The translations under genes and the position numbers were made by a program. A model generated the notes under the pieces. It did no database searches and was not told where the DNA came from. It saw nothing but the letters and a program-made list of their open reading frames with translations. Below are positions 24,669 through 31,075 of a DNA stretch of 64,000 nucleotides, piece by piece (the first letter of the stretch is position 1; each line of letters begins with the position of its first letter). The stretch comes from Mycolicibacterium chitae (GTDB lineage Bacteria > Actinomycetota > Actinomycetes > Mycobacteriales > Mycobacteriaceae): positions 2,108,001-2,172,000 of the forward strand of contig NZ_LR134355.1 of the NCBI RefSeq assembly GCF_900637205.1, in the 5' to 3' direction.

Positions 24669-25958
24669 TCACCCGATCCTTTCGCGGGATCCCAGGATGC
24701 CCTGGGGCCGCACGATCAGGATGAAGATCAGGATCAGCAGGCCGCCGATGTATTTCAGGTCGGGGTTGACCACCAGGGTGGACAGTTGCACCAGCAGTCC
24801 GACGATGACGCAGCCCAGCAGCGCACCGTAGGCCGTCCCCAGCCCGCCCAGGGTGATGCCGGCGAACATCAGCAACAGCAGCTTGAAGCCCATCTCCCAT
24901 TGCACCCGGCCGCCGAGTTCGGACATGGCCAGCAGCACCCCGCCGAGGGCCGCCAATCCGCCGCCCAGGCACCACACATAGGTGATCACCCGTTCGACGT
25001 TGATGCCCGAGGCCGCGGCGAGGTCCTTGTTGTCGGCGACCGCGCGCATCGCCTTGCCGATCGTGGTCTTCTGCAACAGCACCGCGACGGTCACCAGCAC
25101 CGCCACGCTGATCGCGATCGTGAGGATCGTGATGTCGGTGATCGCGACCGGGCCCCAGCGCCGCTGGGCGCTGACGGGATAGTCGGCGAACGCCTGGGTG
25201 CGGTCGGAGAACAGCATCAGGATCAGGTAGCGCAGGGCGATGGCCAGACCGATGGATACCACCAGCATCGGGATCAGGCCCACTCGTCGTTTTCGCAACG
25301 GACGCCAGATGCCCGCGTTGTTGAGCCAGCCGATGGCGACCCCGACGACGACGGCGAGCAGCGACGCGACGATCAGACCCATGCCCATGGCCACGTTGAA
25401 GATCCAGGCGAACACCGCGCCGAGCGTCACCAGCTCGCCGTGCGCGAAGTTCGTCAGGCCCGTCGTCCCGAAGATCAGGTTCAGGCCGATGGCCGCGACC
25501 GCGATCGTGAGGCCGAACCGCAGGCCGTCGATGCTCAGCCGGATGAGCCGCTCGTAGAGCGGGGTGGACATGCCGGTGCGGACCTCGCCGAAGGTGAAGA
25601 TGACGTTGTTGGTGCGGCCCGCGATGACCTCCCGGGTGACCGCGTGCTGCACGCTGACGCCCTCGGGCAGGCTTTCGGCGTCCACCTCGAAGGTGTGCGG
25701 GCCGATCGGGACCTGGAAGGTCCACCGGCCGGTGTCGTCGGACTCGGTGACCGCGACCTCGGTGCCGTCGGGATCCAGTGCGCGGACCCGCGCGTCCGCA
25801 ACGGGTTCACCCGCGTCGACCAACCGGCCGGACACCGTTGCGGTTTCATCCTCCTGGGCGCCGGCGGGGCCCGCGCAGAGCAGCCCGGCGAAGACGGTCA
25901 ACATCAGCAGGAGCAGACCGCGGACGACGAAGTGTTTCCCGGGGGAGCTCAACCCCAC
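24669..25958 (-). CDS. livH: LivH-type permease with N-terminal signal peptide and extracytoplasmic beta-domain
   Basis: The last 300 or so residues are a normal LivH permease: IGLNLIFGTTGLTNFAHGELVTLGAVFAW, the coupling loop KTTIGKAMRAVADNKDLAAASGINVERV, and a final GGLLILIFILIVRPQGILG. Before this lie a signal peptide (residues 1-34, ending AGPAGA) and about 85 residues (37-120) resembling a carboxypeptidase-regulatory or SdrB-like beta-sandwich. That segment includes TVSGRLVDAGEPVADARVRALDPDG, GRWTFQVPIGPHTFEV and a VTREV-type end. The total of 429 residues exceeds the 290-310 typical for LivH. The domain would sit outside the membrane, where substrate-binding proteins dock. GTG at 25958 has GGAGG eight bases upstream. 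Confidence 0.9.
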   Translation of the reverse strand: MGLSSPGKHFVVRGLLLLMLTVFAGLLCAGPAGAQEDETATVSGRLVDAGEPVADARVRALDPDGTEVAVTESDDTGRWTFQVPIGPHTFEVDAESLPEGVSVQHAVTREVIAGRTNNVIFTFGEVRTGMSTPLYERLIRLSIDGLRFGLTIAVAAIGLNLIFGTTGLTNFAHGELVTLGAVFAWIFNVAMGMGLIVASLLAVVVGVAIGWLNNAGIWRPLRKRRVGLIPMLVVSIGLAIALRYLILMLFSDRTQAFADYPVSAQRRWGPVAITDITILTIAISVAVLVTVAVLLQKTTIGKAMRAVADNKDLAAASGINVERVITYVWCLGGGLAALGGVLLAMSELGGRVQWEMGFKLLLLMFAGITLGGLGTAYGALLGCVIVGLLVQLSTLVVNPDLKYIGGLLILIFILIVRPQGILGSRERIG

Positions 25959-25981
25959 TGAACGAACCTCCGTTGCGGTTG

Positions 25982-26019
25982 ATCACGCCGGGGCGTGATG
26001 CGGCTTACGGGACCTTATA
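25982..26019 (-). promoter_or_regulatory. livHMGF promoter with operator-like inverted repeat
   Basis: On the minus strand TATAAG (26019-26014) can act as the -10 element, with a start near 26007. Immediately downstream, ATCACGCC (25982-25989) and GGCGTGAT (25992-25999) form a perfect 8-bp inverted repeat with a two-base spacer, a good place for a repressor. GGAGG at 25967-25971 is the Shine-Dalgarno sequence of livH. Confidence 0.45.
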
Positions 26020-26107
26020 GGTTTCGGCGTGGCACCTGACGCGGTTCTGGAATGTCAAATGTTTATCAGCTGGGACCGGGATGCGCCGGTTAAGCGCACC
26101 GCGCGGC

Positions 26108-26130
26108 GGTTGGCAGGATTTCTGCCAACC
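26108..26130. repeat. 9-bp perfect hairpin in the liv divergent region
   Basis: GGTTGGCAG (26108-26116) and CTGCCAACC (26122-26130) pair perfectly around the loop GATTT. It lies in the 411-base gap between the divergent livH and second binding-protein genes, upstream of the possible small membrane-protein gene. Its role is not known. Confidence 0.5.
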
Positions 26131-26181
26131 CTGTCAGTACTGCCACTTTTGCTGCGCCGCCGGGGGCGCCAGGCTGGTCCC

Positions 26182-26298
26182 ATGATGGTGCTGATCCTCT
26201 TCGTCGGGATGTTGGCGGTGCTGTCGGTGGCCGCGGCCCTGGAGTTGACCCCGGACACCCACCGTCAAGTGAGCCGGCACGGGGACTTTCGGTTCTGA
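26182..26298 (+). CDS. Possible small single-pass membrane protein
   Basis: The 38-residue frame starts MMVLILFVGMLAVLSVAAALEL, one clear membrane segment, and ends in a polar tail with TPDTHRQVSRHGDFRF. The frame can be extended upstream to a GTG at 26029, but that part is Arg-rich and looks non-coding. I see only a weak ribosome-binding site. Small membrane proteins ending in a similar acidic-aromatic tail occur in actinobacteria, but I cannot confirm a family. It is one of two things of note in the 25959-26369 gap, besides the hairpin and promoters. Confidence 0.4.
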   Translation: MMVLILFVGMLAVLSVAAALELTPDTHRQVSRHGDFRF

Positions 26299-26329
26299 GC
26301 GGAGTAAACACCGGAACTCGCCGGTGGGT

Positions 26330-26345
26330 TGGCTATGTTTAGCCA
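26330..26345 (+). promoter_or_regulatory. Promoter region with dyad upstream of the second binding-protein gene
   Basis: TGGCTA and TAGCCA (26330-26335 and 26340-26345) form a perfect dyad around TGTT. TATGTT within it (26334-26339) fits a -10 element, so a regulator could bind over the promoter. CGGAGG at 26359-26364 is the ribosome-binding site. Confidence 0.4.
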
Positions 26346-26369
26346 TAGTCCAGCGATCCGGAGGTTCAT

Positions 26370-27575
26370 GTGCGCGTCGGTGCGGTACGGGGCGTGCTCG
26401 CGCTGAGTTCGGCGGTCGTCCTGGGGCTTGCCGGGTGCGCGCAGACCTCCTCGGAGCGGGCGGGTGACGACACGGGGCTGCGGATCGTCGAACAGGTGCG
26501 GATCGATCAGAACGGCAATCAGGTGGTGCCCGGTGCGACGACAGCACCCCCGCCGGCCGCCCCCGGCGGCGACGGCGACGCCGTCTGTCCGCCGCTGTCG
26601 TTGGCGACGACGGCCACCCTCAGCGGTCCCGACGCGGCCCTGGGGATCGGCATCCGCAACGGCATCCAGCTGGCGGTCGACGAGCACAACTCGGCCAATC
26701 CGGGCTGCCAGATCCAACTGAAAACCTTTGACACCGAGGGCGATACGGACAAGGCGCGGGCCGATGCGCAACAGATCGTCGAGGACGCGTTCACCCTGGG
26801 CGTGATCGGGCCCGCGTTTTCCACCGAGGTGCTGGACACCGGCGACATCTTCGATGCGGCCGGCATGGTGGCGGCCACCGCCTCGGCGACCGCCGTCGCC
26901 CTGGCCGGCCAGGGCTGGGGCACCTTCTTCCGCGGCCTGGCCAACGACGCCGTGCAGGGGATGGCCGTGGCCAACTACATGAAGCGGCAACTGGGCAGCA
27001 CCTCGGTGTGCGTCCTCGACGACGGTACCGACTACGGCACCGGGTTGGCCGAGGCGGTGCGCCAGACCCTCGGCGCCGCTGCCGATGCCGCGTGCAGCAT
27101 CGCGCTGGACCTGGACGATCCCGCCTCGACGGTGTCCACCGTCGAGGAGCGCTCGCCGGACGCGGTGTTCTTCGGCGGTTACCACTCGCAGTCCGCGGCG
27201 CTGGCGCGGGCGCTGCGCGACGGTGGGGTGGATGCCGCTTTCGTCAGCGCCGACGGAAGCAAGGACCGCGAATTCGTCGCCGCCGCAGGCGAAGCGGCTC
27301 GCGATGCCGTGCTGTCGTGTTCCTGCGCCCCCGACAACCCGGAATTCGTGGCGGCTTACACCGAGAAGTTCGGTGAGCCGCCGGGCACCTTCAGCGCGGG
27401 CGGCTACGACTTGGGCACCATCCTGCTCAACGGGATCGACTCCGGTGCGCGCACCCGGCCGGCGCTGCTGGACTACGTGCGCAACTACTCGGGTCAGGGA
27501 CTGGAACGCCAGTACCAGTGGGCCGAAAACGGGGAACTGACCAGCACTTTGATCTGGATCTACAAGGTGCAGTGA
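26370..27575 (+). CDS. Second Leu/Ile/Val-type substrate-binding lipoprotein
   Basis: The 401-residue protein has a lipobox LAGC (Cys24), a linker with NGNQVVPGATTAPPPAAPGG, and then a Peripla_BP_6 fold opening LATTATLSGPDAALGIGIRNGIQLAVDEHN. It includes LGVIGPAFSTEVLDTGDIFDAAG and FVSADGSKDREFVAAAGEAA. Extra cysteine pairs (CQIQ, SCSCAP) may form disulfides. It is quite diverged from LivJ at 20556 and is divergent from livHMGF, so it may supply a different ligand to the same permease. GTG at 26370 is in frame with the lipoprotein signal and has CGGAGG five bases upstream; the overlapping ATG is out of frame. Confidence 0.87.
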   Translation: MRVGAVRGVLALSSAVVLGLAGCAQTSSERAGDDTGLRIVEQVRIDQNGNQVVPGATTAPPPAAPGGDGDAVCPPLSLATTATLSGPDAALGIGIRNGIQLAVDEHNSANPGCQIQLKTFDTEGDTDKARADAQQIVEDAFTLGVIGPAFSTEVLDTGDIFDAAGMVAATASATAVALAGQGWGTFFRGLANDAVQGMAVANYMKRQLGSTSVCVLDDGTDYGTGLAEAVRQTLGAAADAACSIALDLDDPASTVSTVEERSPDAVFFGGYHSQSAALARALRDGGVDAAFVSADGSKDREFVAAAGEAARDAVLSCSCAPDNPEFVAAYTEKFGEPPGTFSAGGYDLGTILLNGIDSGARTRPALLDYVRNYSGQGLERQYQWAENGELTSTLIWIYKVQ

Positions 27576-27582
27576 CCCGCGG

Positions 27583-27825
27583 TCACCGGGTGATGCGGAA
27601 TCGCTTGACCCGCGAGGTCGCCCCCGAGACCAACTCGACCCGGCTTCGCGGCACACCGAAATGCTCGGCCAGCAGCCGGATCACGGCCGCGTTGGCCTGA
27701 CCCTCGATCGCGCGCTCGCGGACGTACACCGTCAACTCGCCGGCCTGCGCCTCGACCAACGGCCCCTTCTTGCTGCCCGGTTTGACCCGGACACTGACCA
27801 CCTCGACGGGCGACTCAGCGGGCAA
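27583..27825 (-). CDS. DUF167 (YggU) family protein
   Basis: The 80-residue protein shows the DUF167 pattern: VSVRVKPGSKKGPLV, ELTVYVRERAIEGQANAAVIRLLAEHFGVPRSRVELVSGATSRVKRFRI. The small alpha-beta fold has no established function. The frame opens with a TTG at 27825 inside the end of the thiolase gene; a GTG at 27801 is an alternative start. Overlap with the thiolase stop suggests coupled translation. Confidence 0.87.
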   Translation of the reverse strand: MPAESPVEVVSVRVKPGSKKGPLVEAQAGELTVYVRERAIEGQANAAVIRLLAEHFGVPRSRVELVSGATSRVKRFRITR

Positions 27826-29017
27826 CGATGACCGACGATCCGTGACCGAACAAGCCCTGGTTGGCGGTGACGCCCACGGAGGCGCCCTCCACCTGGCGGC
27901 CGGTGGCCTGTCCCTTGAGCTGCCAGGTCAATTCGCAGACCTGCGCGATGGCCTGGGCCGGGATCGCCTCACCGAAACAGGCCAGCCCGCCCGACGGGTT
28001 GACCGGCACCCGCCCGCCGATCGCGGTGGCACCGCTGCGCAGCAGTTGTTCGGCCTCACCCTTGGCGCACAGCCCGAGATGCTCGTACCAGTCCAGCTCC
28101 AGCGCGGTCGACAGGTCGTACACCTCGGCCAGGCTGACGTCCTCGGGGCCGATGCCGGCCTCGGCGTAGGCGGCGTCGAGGATCTGGTCCTTGAACACCC
28201 GCTCCGGGGCGTTGACCACCGCGGTGGAATCCGTTGCGATGTCGGGCAATTCCGGAAGGTGCTGCGGATAGCGCGGCGTCACCGTCGAGACCGCCCGCAC
28301 CGACGGCACTCCCTCCAGCGAGCCGAGGTGTTTCTGGGCGAACGATTTCGAGGCCACGATCAGCGCGGCCGCACCGTCGGAGGTGGCGCAGATGTCGAGC
28401 TGGCGCAGCGGATCGGCGACCACCGGGCTGGCCAGCACGTCCTCGACCGCGGATTCCTTGCGGTAGCGGGCATTCGGGTTCTGCAGACCGTGCTGGGAGT
28501 TCTTCACCTTCACCTGGGCGAAGTCCTCGGCGGTGGCGCCGTAGAGATCCATCCGGCGCCGCGCCAGCAGCGCGAAGTACACCGGGTTCATCGCGCCGAT
28601 CAGGTGGAAGCGCTGCCAGTCCGGGTCGTTCTTCCGTTCCCCGCCGACCGGGGCAAAGGCGCCCTTGGGGGTGGTGTCGGCGCCGATCACCAGCGCCACG
28701 TCGCAGAAGCCGGCCAGGATCTGGGCGCGCGCGCTCTGCAGGGCCTGCGAGCCGCTGGCGCACGCTGCGTAGCTCGACGAGACCGGCACGCCGTTCCAGC
28801 CCAGTTTCTGGGCGAACGTCGAACCGGCGATGAAGCCGGGATAGCCGTTGCGGATGGTGTCGGCGCCGGCGACCAGCTGGATTTGCCGCCAGTCCAGGTT
28901 GGCTTCGGCCAGCGCCGCGCGGGCGGCGACCACGCCGTACTCGGTGAAGTCGCGGCCCCACTTGCCCCACGGGTGCATGCCCGCGCCGAGGATGTACAGC
29001 GGTTCCGGCGCGCTCAT
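27815..29017 (-). CDS. Thiolase-superfamily lipid-transfer-type protein (SCP-x-like)
   Basis: The 400-residue protein has the SCP-x/lipid-transfer thiolase pattern: YILGAGMHPWGKWGRDF, the nucleophilic Cys in SSYAACASGSQAL, and the second Cys in NPSGGLACFGEAIPA. Enzymes of this type cleave beta-ketoacyl-CoA or act in retro-aldol steps of sterol side-chain degradation; the exact substrate is not known. It overlaps, as ATGA, the gene for a Zn-ribbon/OB-fold protein, the usual partner of such thiolases and hydratases. The pair matches M. tuberculosis Rv1627c-Rv1628c and lies behind a KstR-like operator, which points to steroid or lipid catabolism. Confidence 0.9.
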   Translation of the reverse strand: MSAPEPLYILGAGMHPWGKWGRDFTEYGVVAARAALAEANLDWRQIQLVAGADTIRNGYPGFIAGSTFAQKLGWNGVPVSSSYAACASGSQALQSARAQILAGFCDVALVIGADTTPKGAFAPVGGERKNDPDWQRFHLIGAMNPVYFALLARRRMDLYGATAEDFAQVKVKNSQHGLQNPNARYRKESAVEDVLASPVVADPLRQLDICATSDGAAALIVASKSFAQKHLGSLEGVPSVRAVSTVTPRYPQHLPELPDIATDSTAVVNAPERVFKDQILDAAYAEAGIGPEDVSLAEVYDLSTALELDWYEHLGLCAKGEAEQLLRSGATAIGGRVPVNPSGGLACFGEAIPAQAIAQVCELTWQLKGQATGRQVEGASVGVTANQGLFGHGSSVIVAR

Positions 29018-29451
29018 GCGATCCTCCAGGCGTGGGTGGTGCGGACGACACCCTCGTCGTCGGTGTAGAGCGCCGTGGTGGTCAGCTCCATATCCATCCC
29101 GACCTGCAGGTCGGCGGCCAGCGTGCCCTCGACGACCTTGCCGAGCACGATCAGGCCCTCCTCGGCCAGCTCGACCGCGGCGATGGCGAAGGGTTCGAAC
29201 GGATCGGGTGCCGGATACGGCGCCGGTGGGGGATAGCGGTTCTCGGTGTAGCTCCAGACCTTGCCGCGCCGCGAAAGCGGAACCGGGTCCAGGACGTCGC
29301 TGTCGCACGCCGGGTTGGGGCAGTTGTTGGTCCGCGGCGGGAAGACGTAGGTAGCGCACGCGGTGCACTTGCCGCCGATCAGATGGGTCTGGCCGGCGTC
29401 GTCGGTGGCGAACCACCCTTCGATCGCGGGCGCTGTGGTTGCTGCAGGCAC
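29014..29451 (-). CDS. Zn-ribbon/OB-fold acyl-CoA-associated protein (DUF35 type)
   Basis: The 145-residue protein has the zinc ribbon GGKCTACATYVFPPRTNNCPNPAC (two CX2-4C pairs), followed by an OB-fold beginning VWSYTENRY and ending VRTTHAWRIA. DUF35 proteins associate with thiolases or MaoC-type hydratases and are needed for their activity. GTG at 29451 is preferred over upstream in-frame starts because it matches the start of the M. tuberculosis orthologue and because TACGCT lies six bases upstream as a leaderless -10 element. Confidence 0.88.
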   Translation of the reverse strand: MPAATTAPAIEGWFATDDAGQTHLIGGKCTACATYVFPPRTNNCPNPACDSDVLDPVPLSRRGKVWSYTENRYPPPAPYPAPDPFEPFAIAAVELAEEGLIVLGKVVEGTLAADLQVGMDMELTTTALYTDDEGVVRTTHAWRIA

Positions 29452-29457
29452 GCGGTC

Positions 29458-29463
29458 AGCGTA
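29458..29463 (-). promoter_or_regulatory. -10 element for leaderless Zn-ribbon/thiolase operon
   Basis: On the minus strand TACGCT (29463-29458) is followed by six bases and the GTG start at 29451. This fits TANNNT with transcription starting at the codon. Confidence 0.55.
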
Positions 29464-29483
29464 CCCAGCGCCGCGCGCTGAAC

Positions 29484-29497
29484 TGAAACGTGTTCCA
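29484..29497 (-). promoter_or_regulatory. KstR-like operator
   Basis: TGAAACGTGTTCCA matches the KstR consensus TNNAACNNGTTNNA at every fixed position on both strands. It is embedded in a longer dyad (AACTG and CAGTT flanks, 29481-29500). It covers about -33 to -46 relative to the predicted leaderless start at 29451, where a repressor would block RNA polymerase. KstR is the cholesterol-catabolism repressor of mycobacteria. Confidence 0.65.
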
Positions 29498-29575
29498 GTT
29501 TTGTCCCGGCTGGTGGACACATTGCGCCGAGGATTGCAGTCACCGGTGGCTGTGATCCTCGGTGCAGGAGCCCGA

Positions 29576-31018
29576 TCACACGACCTCGAGGGTTCGCATC
29601 TTGGGCCACAGCGTGTCCCAGCCCTCGGTCGGCCCCGACATCAGCCACACGTCGATCTGGTCCTCGGGTCCGTCGATCTTGCGGCTTTCGGTGAAGTACG
29701 GGCGGAGCCGGTCCGGCCGGTTGTCGCCGATCACCAGTACCGTGTCGATCTCGGGGCCCGGGGCCGGGAAGTAGCCATAGCTGCGGGCCGGGCTGAATGC
29801 CGCGGGCAGGTCGTACTCGGTCGAGTACGCGTCGATGTAGGCCGCCACGATGTAGGACTCGCCGATGAGCGCGGTTCGCCCGCGCTGCTCCGCCGGCAGG
29901 CTCCGATAGACCTCCGCGGTGCGCTGGACGATCCGTTCGCCGTCGTCGGAGCGGGTCAGGTCGACGCCGAGGTACAGCCCGCCCAGCGCCAGGGCGGCGC
30001 TGATCAGGTAAACCGGCCAGACCGCCCATCGCCACCGCGTGAGCCCTGCCTCACGGCGGCGTTGCAGGCTCAGGGCTCCGACGGCGGCCAGCGCACCGAA
30101 CAGCCCACACAGGTAGTACGGCCGGCCCCCGGTGGCGGCGAACGCCGCGTAGAGCGCCACGAAGGTGACGCCGAGGAAGCGGTAGTCGCGCAGCGCACGG
30201 TCTCGAACCAGGCTCAGCAATCCATAGAGCGCGAGGCCGGCGGCGGCCGGGCCGGCAAAGACGAATAGCAGCACCGCAATGCTGGCGCGGCCACCGTAGA
30301 GCGGCTCCGCCTCGGCTGCCACCACCTCGGCCATCTTGAGCTGCGGCCAGCCGTGCTGCGCCTGCCACCACAACGTGGGCGCGCAGATCAGGAGGCCGAC
30401 GGCGGCGCCGGCCCACAGCAGCGGGCGGCGCAGCAGCGCGCGCGGCCCGACCGTGGCCACCCCGGTCAGCATGATCGCGCAGAAGAAGACGACCTGGAAC
30501 TTCGTCATCGCGGCGAGGCCGGCGACCACGCCGAGGGCCAACACCAGCCGGTCGTCGCGCACCCGGATCCAACGCACCAGCAGCCACACCAGCAACAGCC
30601 AGCCGACCGGTTCGAGCGCATAGGGCGTCAGCCAGTGTCCGCTGACGGCGGCCCATGGCGCGCTGGCCTGCGCCGCGGCCACCAAGGTCTGCGCGCGCCC
30701 GTCGCCGCCCATCTCGCGGGTGATCAGCGCCGCCACCATGATCGTGCCCATGGTCGCGAGGATCGCCGGGATCCGCAGCGCCACAACGGAATTTTCGAAC
30801 AGGGTGTCGCTGAGCGCGGCCAGCGCGGGGGTCAGCGGCGGCTGGTCGGCCGAACCCCAGTCGAGATGGCTGCGGCCGATGGCCAGCATGTAGACCTCGT
30901 CGAACCAGTAGCCGCGGCCCGCGATCGCGGCACCGAGTTGGAGGACTCCCACGATGGCGGTGATGACGGCGACGGGACGCCACGCCAGCGGTGCGATGTC
31001 GGTAGTTGAAGTGGTCAC
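29576..31018 (-). CDS. Polyprenyl-phosphate-sugar-dependent membrane glycosyltransferase (GT39/GT83 type)
   Basis: The 480-residue protein has about ten to eleven membrane segments and the catalytic first-loop acid pair in GRGYWFDEVYMLAIGRSHLDWG, typical of GT-C fold transferases such as protein O-mannosyltransferases and ArnT. A soluble C-terminal domain (about residues 370-480) faces outside. The sugar and acceptor are unknown; cell-envelope glycans or glycoproteins are likely. GTG at 31018 opens VTTSTTDIA. The gene is divergent from polA over 57 bases. Confidence 0.82.
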   Translation of the reverse strand: MTTSTTDIAPLAWRPVAVITAIVGVLQLGAAIAGRGYWFDEVYMLAIGRSHLDWGSADQPPLTPALAALSDTLFENSVVALRIPAILATMGTIMVAALITREMGGDGRAQTLVAAAQASAPWAAVSGHWLTPYALEPVGWLLLVWLLVRWIRVRDDRLVLALGVVAGLAAMTKFQVVFFCAIMLTGVATVGPRALLRRPLLWAGAAVGLLICAPTLWWQAQHGWPQLKMAEVVAAEAEPLYGGRASIAVLLFVFAGPAAAGLALYGLLSLVRDRALRDYRFLGVTFVALYAAFAATGGRPYYLCGLFGALAAVGALSLQRRREAGLTRWRWAVWPVYLISAALALGGLYLGVDLTRSDDGERIVQRTAEVYRSLPAEQRGRTALIGESYIVAAYIDAYSTEYDLPAAFSPARSYGYFPAPGPEIDTVLVIGDNRPDRLRPYFTESRKIDGPEDQIDVWLMSGPTEGWDTLWPKMRTLEVV

Positions 31019-31062
31019 CGCCCGACGAGGGTAGTGCCCACCCGGCTGTCACCGCTGGTGCC

Positions 31063-31068
31063 TAGAGT
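31063..31068 (+). promoter_or_regulatory. -10 element for leaderless polA
   Basis: TAGAGT is followed by seven bases (GAGGACC) and the GTG start at 31076. GAGG in the spacer could instead serve as a ribosome-binding site if transcription started further upstream. Confidence 0.5.
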
Positions 31069-31075
31069 GAGGACC

